A stretch of 64,000 bases of DNA, taken from contig NC_092575.1 in assembly GCF_037975245.1 (NCBI RefSeq), forward strand, positions 25,159,841-25,223,840. Reading direction: 5' to 3'. This document shows, piece by piece, positions 43,690-53,603 of the stretch (position 1 is the first letter of the stretch; each line of letters opens with the position of its first letter). The notes beneath the pieces are model-generated. The model was not told the origin of the DNA and did not search any database. It saw only the letters and a program-made list of their open reading frames with translations. Made by a program: the position numbers and the translations under genes. This stretch comes from Apostichopus japonicus. Taxonomy: Eukaryota > Echinodermata > Holothuroidea > Aspidochirotida > Stichopodidae.

Positions 43690-44785
43690 AATTTGAGGTT
43701 TAAAATTCCCAAATCGGTAACAAAAAGAGATGCCCTTAAACTCACATGTATAATTTTTTTTATGAAGGGGAAATGCTATCGTTTGTACGATAACAAGTCT
43801 ATGAAGAGGGCCTTTAACTTGGTCAGGAAATTCATTTGTCCAAGTTTTTATCAAACCGAGCTTCCGAGGAACATATGCTCCTATTATATGATGGACACTC
43901 GTCACACATTTCCATGGAGTTAATTGATTACGCCCATTACAGAAACATAATCCTTTTTGTACTCCCCCCTCACACTAGCCATATTCTACAGCTCGTGGAT
44001 GTTACCATGTTTGGACCTTTAAAAACTTTTTATCACCAGGAGTGTCAAAAGTTCATGCGAGAAAATCCTCGGCAAGGTATCACATTTGTAAACTTATTTC
44101 CAAAGCCTTTCTGAAGTCTTTCACCCCAGTAAATTTAGTTACTTCCTTTTGAATGACAGGTATATACCCAGTTGAGCCTGGTGTAGTCAGTAAACTGCAT
44201 TTCATCCCTGCAGAACCTCTTAATGTGGCTGTTCAAAACAAAAGCCAAAGCAAAATAGCTGTCGACACAAATCACTCAAGAGATGATGACAGATTGGACA
44301 CTTTCCTAAGGGACAAGATTTCAACTCCCAAACCACCTATAAACACAAAAAAGAAAGTATAAAAATAGGCCAGGAGGTGTAGCAATCACCGAAGATAGAG
44401 TTGTTCTTAAAATCAGAAAAGTCATAGAAGAGTCCAAAGGCCCATCAAACACATCAGCCAATCGTGATCACTCAAAGGAATCCCCAAAACCAGGAGAAAG
44501 TAACAAGTCACCTTGGGGGAAACATCCAGAAAACCATCTCAACCCCAGAATGACTCTGATTCCAGTCAGGAATGTACTGTAGCAATGATGTATAACTGTG
44601 TTTGTAAGAGGTTCTCTCCTCCAACTTTGAAGGATTTTCCTAGAAAGGAAGTTAAGTTTGTAAACTGGGCACAATGTGAACACTGCACTCATTGGACACA
44701 TTTAGAGTTTTGTATCCCTGATACAAAGGAGAGCCTTGAGAATGGAAAGAACTTCTTATGCCCCAATTGTCTCCAGGAAGAATAA
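43690..44785 (+). pseudogene. Pogo/Tigger-type DDE transposase pseudogene with PHD-like tail
   Basis: The C-terminal half of a DDE_1 transposase: LLLYDGHSSHISMELID with a catalytic Asp, LFVLPPHTSHILQLVDV and MFGPLKTFYHQECQKF at about 43880-44050. After a frameshift near 44100 and a TGA at 44150 come TGIYPVEPGVVS (44156-44191) and ITEDRVVLKI near 44390. It ends with a PHD-like cysteine cluster C-x2-C-x2-W-x-H-x3-C...C-x2-C (about 44670-44775). The N-terminal HTH half is absent. It would cut and paste a DNA transposon if intact; here it is dead. Confidence 0.82.
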
Positions 44786-44789
44786 GAAG

Positions 44790-45775
44790 ACATTATTTAT
44801 TTTCTTATAGTTTTTATATTTTCAAGAAAGACTGATTATACTCCTTTAAGATGAAAGTTCATCAACCTTTCGTGACCTCTCTGTGACCTGACTTGTCTGA
44901 TTCGAGGTGAGAGGCTCAGAGCTTGGTGAACAGCGTACAAAGTCAATGGATGCACGCACACAGTAAGCTATGGACAAATGTGTCAGTTACACCGTATTCA
45001 CAGACTTCACAAGCCAGACTTCTTCGGGTCAGATTCTTTTCAACTGTACGTTTTGTGGGAACAGCTGAATAAATATTTTGGGGTTATTTTATTTTTGAGA
45101 TACTATACATCTGAAAATCGTATACAAGTGAGTGTTTTGGGGTTTTCCTTAAATAGATATCGTTCATCAAATCCTTAAGTGTGCCAATTACGAGCCCACC
45201 ATGGTACTATTTACCCTGACTGTACAACTACTACTACTACAGTACTAGCATTCATGATATGCAGTACCCTCCAGGCTCCAAAGTCAACTAGGCTATTGTG
45301 TTTCATGCTGATAGATTCTTAGCACCAGTCTAAATCTCTGACTTAGGCATAGTACTCAGGGAAAGTTACACTTACTCTGTAGTCTTGGCTACGCTATACT
45401 TAAATGGTTGCAATACAGTTTGGCAGGGCCTTCGCAGGGGCTATTGCCTAGACAAACTGGCCTAGGCCTACAGTAGCTTATGCAAGGACTAACGTAGACT
45501 AGGCCTAGACCTAATTGGGTTAAACGCTAGCAATGTTCTCCATTACTACATTAGAGCTAGTTTGGCAGTATGTGTGAAACCTTTAATTCTGTCAATTCTA
45601 TAGAATCTTCGTCTACTTTGGAAGAACTCGGGCATTTTGTACAAAGTGAGATTTTTGCTTCCATCGCTATTCTCCTCTATGATCCAAATTTCAGCCACTG
45701 ATGCGCAGAGATTTTGGTACATTGGATCGCATGGGGCGCGAAGCAGGCCAAAAGCTTGATCACTTACTATTATAG
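44790..45775. other. Intergenic, no gene seen
   Basis: Unique sequence rich in AGGCCTA words around 45450-45510. No supported frame. Confidence 0.45.
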
Positions 45776-45779
45776 ATAT

Positions 45780-46080
45780 GGAAGGCGGAAAGGGTCAACG
45801 TGAGGCGCCGTCCACTTAGAGATGGTCGTTCACCCAGAAACAGTTCACTTAGAGATCGCTGCTCAAATGCAAGCAGCCGCCCACTTAGAAATTGTCGTTT
45901 AACGTGAGGCGCCGTCCACTCAGAGATAGTCGTTCACTCAGAGACCGTCTACTCAGAGATCGTTACTCAAATGCAAGCAGCCGCCCATTTTGAAATCGCC
46001 GTTGAAGTACAGAAACCGTTCATTCAGAAATGGCCGTTGACTCAGAAATCGACAAATCGTCCACTCAGAAATATATATTT
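45780..46080. repeat. Minisatellite of CACTYAGARAT units
   Basis: A short unit of the form CGTYCACTYAGARAT is repeated throughout. A higher-order period of about 104 bp is visible: AACGTGAGGCGCCGTCCACT occurs at 45798 and 45902, and CTCAAATGCAAGCAGCCGCC at 45864 and 45968. Confidence 0.8.
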
Positions 46081-46182
46081 GGCTTCCATATACAGGCTGT
46101 GCAGTTACAGGCCTATATATGATGTAACACGAACACCTGAAATGCAATGAAACAGTTATTGTCAAATTTAAATGACAATAAT

Positions 46183-46857
46183 TCAGGGACGAGTATGGGT
46201 ATTTAGTCTTGGACTAGTATCTTTATCTGTGCTAGATTTCCAATCTGACTCTAGTACGGGAACCTCAGTAGTATGAATCTATTCGGATTGATACCACACG
46301 ACTCTGCTATAATGTTATGTAAGAGGAAGTACGCAAAGAAATAAGCAGAATTTATGAATCTGAACGATTTGACAAATAAAAATACTCCACCGGTTCCATC
46401 GATCAGCTATCTTCATGTTTGTGAATAGTTCATTGTTTCTATACAATATACTTACAAACAGTTGTGACAACGTTCTTATGCTTATATCACTCTATACTGT
46501 CCCCCTACATCATGCTTCACAGCACTTGTACTGACAGTATGAACAGTTCCTCATCTTTATCTGATTCTAATGGTAGTACCACTCTAGACTGTACTATAAT
46601 ATCATGCTTCACAGCACTCGTACTAACAGTATAAACAGTTCCTAATCTTGATCTGATTATAATGCTGACCTTACTCAATACGTCTCTCCTCCTACATCAT
46701 GCTCCGCAACACTCGTACTGACAGTATTAACAGTTCCAAACCTTTATCTGATAGAAATATTTCATTTAATGCTCATGATGTCGATACGAGTGCTTAGAAT
46801 CGGGACCTGAAATTACAATATACAACACAATTGTAACAGCTGAGCACAACTTACAAA
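46183..46857. repeat. Left arm of a large inverted repeat
   Basis: Reverse-complement match to 47880-48473. The outer edge is TCAGGGACGAG and the inner edge GAGCACAACTTACAAA. It contains three tandem units of about 80-90 bp (from about 46487, 46565 and 46665), each with CATCATGCT(T/C)C...CACTYGTACT and ACAGTTCC. Confidence 0.9.
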
Positions 46858-46892
46858 GGCGATTTCTATTTACAAGTCATCTGTCCCACGTG

Positions 46893-46902
46893 GCTATATA
46901 TG
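46893..46902 (+). promoter_or_regulatory. TATA-like element upstream of the DUF4430 gene
   Basis: CTATATATGA lies about 240 bp before the start codon at 47140, just inside the loop of the inverted repeat. Transcription start not determined. Confidence 0.3.
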
Positions 46903-47139
46903 AGGTATCATGGTCTCAGTCTATGCGCAAGTTCAACCCCACGGATGAGAAAGTGACCAGATGTTTGTAGAGGGGCAAACACAACTCAAGATAAGCTACT
47001 CCATTGTCTGTTATCTGTCAAAGAGCTCAGACTACTTTACTAAGCTGTAATAATTTTCTGCGCATGAACACTAATACGTTTACTGATGAAGCCAACACGT
47101 GTAATACCGGTCCATTACGTTCTTTGCTGTTCTACGAAG

Positions 47140-50100
47140 ATGAAGTACTCTTGCCTTGTGTTCATTCTCCTCTCTGCAGTCGTTTTAACTAATGGAGCAT
47201 TTTGTGGTAAGTGGTTGTACGATTTAGGCCTATATCTGTAATATCGATCGACATGAACAGTGTAAAACAAACCCTTTAGATCGATATCGGCCAATTTGAA
47301 AGAGCATTTTCTCAACATACGTGTTTTTATAATTCTAACCCATGGGGCCGATGTTAGAAAGAAAATCACGTGGCTTCATTATCTTTCCCTTTCATGTTCC
47401 TCTAACAAAATTAGTGCTGAATCATCATGATATGCTATTTTAAGATGAAAAGCAATTGTTCACAATGCACCACGTCTGTCCCTCCCGCCCACCTCACTTG
47501 GGCCGGATATAACTTCAAGTCAAGGCACTGAGCACTCCATACTTACAGAATTAAACTTTACATATATTAAAGACTAAATAATCTACAGTATTTAATTACA
47601 GATATGCCTGCATTAAACACATGCACAATGTTCTAAGCATAAACATAACATATGCTTAAAAGACATAAAAATTGTTTGCTGATGTACAGACTGATATACG
47701 CCATATATACATAAATTATACATAAATGATACAACAATTAGCTTTAACTCACAGAAGAGATTACTCAATTTTCCTTTCTTTCGATTCATCAAAATCCGGT
47801 TGAAAAAGAGTTTACTTATTTGAAAATCTGCGGAAAACACCGGCTTAACGTGATGACTCTATAGTATATAAAGATCACATTTGTAAGTTGTGCTCAGTTG
47901 TTACAATGGTTTGTATATTGTAATTTCACGTCCCGATTCTAAGCACAATGTCATGTATCGACACCATGAGCATTAAATGAATTATTTCTATCAGAAAAAG
48001 GTTTGGAACTATACATACTGTCAGTACAAGTGTTGTGTAGCTGATGTAGAAGGAGAGTATTGAGTGATATCTGCATTATAATCAGATAAATCTTAGGAAC
48101 TGTTCATACTGTTAGTACGAGTGCTGTGAAGCATAATAAATGAGGACAGTATAGAGTGATATAAGCATTGGAAAGTTGTCACAACTGTTTGTAAGTAAAT
48201 TGTATAGAAACAATGAATGATTCACAAACATGAAGATAGCGCTGTTCGATGGAACTGGTGGAGTATTTTTATTTGTCAAATCGTTCAGATTCATAAATTT
48301 TGCTTATTTCTTTGTGATTAGTACTTCCTCTTACATTATATTCTAGCATAGTCGTGTGGTCCTCAATCCGAATATATTCATATACTACTGAGGTACCCGT
48401 ACTAGAGGCAGATTGGAAATCTAGCACAGATAAAGATACTAGTCTAAGACTAATTACCTATCCTCGTCCCTGAGTCTTGTACCGAGAGAAATTCTAAGTG
48501 TACTAGTATCCATGTTGGTGTAATCACACTTATGGTGTTGTACTCATGGTGTTGTACTCGTTCTCTTGGTGTTGTAATCGCACTCACGGTGTTGTAATCG
48601 ACTCACGGTGATGTACTCGTGCTCACAGTGTTGTACTCATACTCATGTTGTTGTATTGTACTCCTTTCGTTGTACTCGTACTCACGGTGTCGTACTTTGC
48701 ACTCGTGGTGTTGTAATCGCACCGTGGTGTTGTTATCGTACTCATATTGTTGTACTTGTACTCATGGTGTTGTACTCGTATTTCTGCTGTTGTACCCGTA
48801 CTCATGCTTTTGTACTCGTACTCATGTTGTTTTACTCACACGCATGGTGTTGTACTCGTACTCATAGTGTTGTACTCATGCATCTGTTGTTGTACCCGTT
48901 CTACAAGTCTTGAAGTTTACATTGAATATGTTCTCGTTCTTTCGTTCGTCAGGTGACCCAGCTCCGAACTATCCAGAGATCACTCCTGATACGGTATTAC
49001 ATACATATTTCCTCTCAGTGACCAGTCTAGGCGAGGAGCCTTTTCATGGGGTCGATCTACTACCAGTTATGGCCCCAGTTAACGCATCTGTCACTCAGAT
49101 AATGTTACTTGCCCAAGAATACACACGGGGAGACTTTTGGTAGGCGACGACGTTAACATTGCAGATCTCCAAAATTTCAAATATTAATATTTCATTGTCA
49201 AATTAATATACGGGCGCTCCGTTAAGTTAGTTTATCCACCAGTGATTACGCATAGAACAACAAGAATTATAACTATCATAATAGTAAAGCGATCACCGAT
49301 ATTTATGATTTAGACACCCTTTTATTAGTAGAGCCATTCTATAACAATTGTCATCGCTTCCATTGTACTTGCAGGTTCGAATCACACTATGACCCAACAT
49401 ACGGTACCTTAGTGTCCGGCATCAATGGCTTGTACAATAATTACCCTTGGTATTGGTTTCTCTACGATATTATGGAAGATGGCATGACTGCATGTGGTAA
49501 GAAACTCTCCCAATATCTTCTGATATACAAAGTGAGGGAAGAAGGTGGGGTAAGAGGGACGGGCCGGGAAGGGGAGGGGGACGGGTAGAAGTATTTATAA
49601 ATATACATTAAGCATATTCAATCTAATATTTCGTTTAGAATATTGTAGACGAACCAAATTATCATGGCAGAACAACATGGATACCTAAAGGCCTACATAA
49701 GTAAAACCTTCTCGCGCAACTACTACCACTACTAGTATTATATGTCACGTCGTTGTATTCATACCACAGTTCACCTGTAGGTACCAATTTCGGGTGTTCC
49801 AGTGCATGATAATGAAGTTACAGTGTAATTCTTCACCTAAAAGAATCAGAGAAGGGGTTTAGAAATGAAAGGTTAGGCTCCGTTGATATGACGGAATTTT
49901 ATCTTGACATGGTAAAATAGATATATATAGCGACTTAATTGCTACCTCCACCGTGAAAGTTTTAGCCTTTCATAGAAACTGGCAACCATAGAAAACGTGT
50001 CACCAGCTCCAGGGCTTCTTGAAAAAAATCGATCACTGTGGGATTTTGTTAAACTTGACTAGTTAGTCTGTATTATTTCCAAATTGTTTTTCTCATTTTG

Positions 50101-50678
50101 GTGTACCCCCCCCCATCCCCCACCTACCCCTGCCTCCTCTCCCTCTCTCTTCTCTCCATTCCTATTCCCCAATACCACATGAACTTCGTTTCTTGATATT
50201 GGTGATATTTTCTTTTAACAATAACCTTTTTGATAAATTGTCGATTTTTTTTATACGCACCACTCTCCTATATGAGTTACTGGCAGGGATTATCAATTGA
50301 TATCGAAACTGAAATATACAATATAATTAATGAGAGGGACGCTTCGTATGGGGGTTTGCCACAGACGACATAAATGGTGATTATATGCGGACATAAATTC
50401 AAATGTAAATCATTATTAAATTCGATGTATATTGTCAGCGTTCAATTGAAATATGCTGACAAATAACATGAATTCTGATTGGCTAGGAATATATGCTGAC
50501 ATTTAAATCGAAGTAATGCCATCATAATCTTCGAATTAATACCAACATCATATGTGAACCATTTATGTCCTCTTTGGCCGACCATAGACTGGGCGGGTGA
50601 GTTGGATGGTTCGAATATACTTATAGTCCCGCCACCTGTTGTAAATGGGTTTGTATGTTAGTTAGCATTGTGTACGTG

Positions 50679-50715
<37 letters not shown>

Positions 50716-51010
50716 GAGGGGCGGAATGGAAGGGGCGGAATGGAAGGGGCGGAATGGAAGGGTGAGGGGTGGAAGGGCGAGGGGCGGAAGGGCAGGGGAA
50801 GGGAGATTTTTTTGTCTCGCACCTAACATCTTTCACACGAAACATTCGCTATAGTTAAGCAGTAAGTTTATTTTGCCCTATTTATGTCGTAAATTTGATC
50901 ATATAATTATTGCTTTATCATTTCAATATTTGACAGGTACTGATTATACGCATGCAAGACCAAACGACCATTTCCATTGGCTGTATGAAGAGTACATCCC
51001 ACAGTACTAA
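47140..51010 (+). CDS. Secreted DUF4430-domain (transcobalamin C-terminal-like) protein
   Basis: Four exons: 47140-47206, 48953-49139, 49375-49496 and 50937-51010. They total 450 nt (149 aa plus stop) with intron phases 1, 2 and 1 and GT/AG at all junctions. Exon 1 encodes a signal peptide (MKYSCLVFILLSAVVLTNG). The mature part has one DUF4430-like domain: VTQIMLLAQEYTRGDFWFES, YGTLVSGINGLYNNYPWYWF, then DGMTACGTDY and FHWLYEEY. The INGL...YWF and late DHFHW...Y features are those of DUF4430, the small beta-domain at the C-terminus of cobalamin carriers. The protein is far shorter than intrinsic factor or transcobalamin (no alpha-barrel domain), so it is a stand-alone domain, probably extracellular. 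Cobalamin binding is not established. AATAAA lies at 51074, 64 bp after the stop. Confidence 0.85.
47880..48473. repeat. Right arm of the large inverted repeat
   Basis: Reverse complement of 46183-46857. It has only two of the roughly 80-bp units where the left arm has three. It lies inside intron 1 of the DUF4430 gene. Confidence 0.9.
48520..48905. repeat. GTTGTACTC minisatellite in intron 1
   Basis: Repeats of GTTGTACTCGTACTCATG and its 9- and 12-base subunits. Open frames (SYSCCCT-type) are repeat artefacts. Confidence 0.88.
49140..50936 (+). other. Introns 2 and 3 of the DUF4430 gene
   Basis: Intron 2 is 49140-49374 and intron 3 is 49497-50936, on either side of exon 3. Intron 3 holds a poly(A) run of about 30 at 50683-50713, followed by GGGGCGGAATGGAA repeats to about 50795. 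Confidence 0.7.
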
Positions 51011-51073
51011 GACGATTCATATCGTGTAGTACGCCACTTGCTGCTGTGAAGATATATTACATTATAGAGATGT

Positions 51074-51079
51074 AATAAA
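51074..51079 (+). terminator. Polyadenylation signal AATAAA of the DUF4430 gene
   Basis: AATAAA 64 bp after the stop codon, a usual distance for a short 3' UTR. Confidence 0.6.
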
Positions 51080-51084
51080 GCCTA

Positions 51085-51635
51085 ATATCTGATATGATAT
51101 TCTGATGATCAAACAGTTTCCAAGTGGTAAATTGCGCCGACACTATCCTCTGTAATAATTCAGAAGTGATGAAGAAATATTATTTTTCTGAGGGTCATTT
51201 AGCCTATCTACATTTGTATCGACCGATTTAATGGGTGGGGTGAGGAGAGTGGTGGGAGGGGGGGGGTAAACGGGATTTGTATTTCAAGAGGGGGGAAAAC
51301 AAACAATAGCCGCGACCGTGTTTGCAATTACAATGTGTACGCTTTTTAGATTATCTTATGACGTAATCATCATATCAATAATTACCATAGTTTTGATGTC
51401 TTAATAAAACACAAATAAGGATGAACTGAAAAAATAAAAATTGCTACATCAAAAAAGAAGGAAAAAAAAGAAATCGTTGCCGAAATGAAAATTATTCGTA
51501 GTTTTGCTAAAACAGTTTCAAGTGTGTGTTTTAGTGGGCGATATACCGATTTTTGTGAAGAATGAATAATTCGTAGTTTGAAGCAGTGAAAAGGTTTCTT
51601 AGAAATGTAATTAACACCACCAACAACAACAATAT
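51085..51635. other. Intergenic, no gene seen
   Basis: AT-rich with a G-rich patch at 51235-51300. Confidence 0.4.
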
Positions 51636-51810
51636 CAGGTGCGTATCCAGGGGGGCGTTGGGGGGCGCGCCCCCCGGGTAAGGAAAGAGGAGAGAAAAAA
51701 AGAGAAGAAAAAAGGGAAAAGGAGGGAAAAAAGAAAAGGAGGAGAGAAAGGAAGGGAAAAGAAAAAAAAATAGAGAGAAAAAGGAGAAAAGGAGGGAGCA
51801 GAAGATAGCC
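51636..51810. repeat. MITE-like left end and purine-rich tract
   Basis: CAGGTGCGTATCCAGGGGGGCG at 51636 resembles the family 1 left end. It is followed by a nearly pure A/G stretch to about 51800. No right end or target duplication found. Confidence 0.45.
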
Positions 51811-52109
51811 AAGACCTCGGGAAGAGAAACGGAGGAACAGTCATAGTTAAAGCGCTGATCCCTATAACATACACAGGGTAGCCAGTGACAGATCAAGGAT
51901 TACGGAGGGGGTGTGCGCCTCACCCTACCCCTTACACCGACAACTCCATTTTTGACGTTTCCTTTTTTCCTCTCTCACTAATGTATCTATATAAATACTA
52001 TATATGGTCTATCATAACGCGTGTGTGTGTATGGACGCCTTAAACAATTGTACAATTGTGCTATATGGAACCAACTGTGGCTGGTCTTGAACTCGACCGA
52101 GTCGTCGGG

Positions 52110-52370
52110 GTACATGACGCATTTCGGGAAGGGGGCGACCGCCCCCCCCCCCCTGAGCAAATTTTCTTTATGACATCGCTAGTAATTTCAAAATAGACAA
52201 TGCTTAGATGCAACTTACAAGGCCTGGGAAGTGTCATTTCCAGCGATCTGGGAGGCATTTTCGGCCAAAATTTTTCTTGTACGCTTCACGCCAACTCATG
52301 GTGGCGCTTCGCTTAGATAGTTTGCCTACAGGCTTCGCCCCTCCCTTGGCAATTATTCGCTACACGCCTG
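52110..52370. mobile_element. hAT-like MITE fragment (family 1)
   Basis: Body closely matches 9010-9290 (poly(C), TGAGCA, ATGACATCGCTAGTAATTTC) and has the core hairpin at 52270-52320. The right end is CGCTACACGCCTG at 52370. The left end is not recognisable. Confidence 0.7.
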
Positions 52371-52471
52371 TTCGAATTTGTAAAGCAAAGAGCAGATATA
52401 ACATCATATCAGTGAGCATTGAAATGCATGTTCCACGATGTACAACCTCAAAAACTGTCAATGTGTGTAGT

Positions 52472-52926
52472 CAAAGGCGTAGGAGCCCAATTGGATTTGG
52501 GGGCTGTAATGACTTGCCCGAAAAAAAGCCAAAATTTTTCGCGGGCAAAGCGCGCGTTCAACATATCAATGCCAATATCATATAAGCAAGCATCGGTCAT
52601 TACAGTGCATGGCATCGTGTACCTTACGGTCCGTGAAAGTTGTACAGTATACCGCCGGATGCTATGTAAACAACCAAATGTCTTATGTAGATGGAGAAAA
52701 ATCATACAGATCCATTTATGTCAAAACTCTCTTTTACAGTAGTAATGTCGGCCAAGCTTACAACTTTATTTTAATTACCAAGGAGATCATTTTTAAGCTA
52801 TTCATTGCTATTTATTTTTCTTTCAGTAGGTGCCCGAAAAAGATGGGGAAAAAAATTGGTTGCGGGGGGGGGGGGGGGGGGGGAGGCGGGCTGCAGCCAC
52901 CGCCTCCTACGGGACCTACGCCTATG
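52472..52926. mobile_element. Complete hAT-type MITE (family 3), 8-bp target duplication
   Basis: Starts CAAAGGCGTAGGAGCCC and ends GGGACCTACGCCTATG. It is flanked by TGTGTAGT at 52464-52471 and 52927-52934. It has an internal poly(G) run of nearly 20 at 52865-52883. The 455-bp interior has no coding capacity. Confidence 0.9.
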
Positions 52927-53439
52927 TGTGTAGTGTTCGGTTTCGATGTACCTGATATCGGAAATATCTGCTATCTTTCATTTCCTTCAACCAAGTTTTA
53001 TAATACCCATTATAAGAGGTTTTAATATTTCTACACCAATAAATTAACTGTGTCTGAATTTTCCAAAATTTCCTCACCAACATTCTTCATCATACTTTCC
53101 TCTACTCGTGCAACTTTGACCTGTCTGTTAGGGGTTCAAGGAGGTTTTTCTATATTGCTTGTCCATAGATTGAATTTTGTGCAACATTATGGGTATGTTT
53201 TGAAGTGATTTTATTCACGAGAAATGTGAATTTTCAAATTCTCAACAAATAATGGGCTTAAAACCTTGGAAAGTGGGGCTTTCGGATATTGTGGGCCGTG
53301 ACGTAGAATCACCTACAAAAGCAATGATCCATAGGACATGCAATGAGGTCGAACATGATGTGTGACAATCTTCAAAAAGGTTATGAATGGAAAAAACTTT
53401 TGGGAAATACCTGGTTCTCAGGCAAAAGTGTACATCTGG

Positions 53440-53603
53440 TTGGTCATTTTCAAGCCCGAGAAGTGCTATTTCCGGTGATCTGGGGGGTATCAAAACCAGA
53501 AATTTTCTTGTACGTTGCGCGCCGACCGATGGTGGCGCTCCGCTTAGATAGTAATTCGCGGCCCCCCCCCCCCCCGGGTTAGAAAATCCTGGATACGCGC
53601 CTG
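53440..53603. mobile_element. hAT-like MITE right-end fragment (family 1)
   Basis: Carries the core hairpin at 53501-53552, a poly(C) tract near 53563 and the right end CCTGGATACGCGCCTG at 53603. The left part is missing. Confidence 0.7.

Larger units (their letters stand above)
47207..48952 (+). other. Intron 1 of the DUF4430 gene
   Basis: Donor G|GTAAGT and acceptor CGTCAG. It contains the right arm of the inverted repeat (47880-48473) and a minisatellite (48520-48905). No other gene seen. Confidence 0.75.

Noticed and set aside
48608-48956. Open frames on both strands across the GTTGTACTC array
   Set aside because: Low-complexity translations of a minisatellite lying within intron 1 of the DUF4430 gene.
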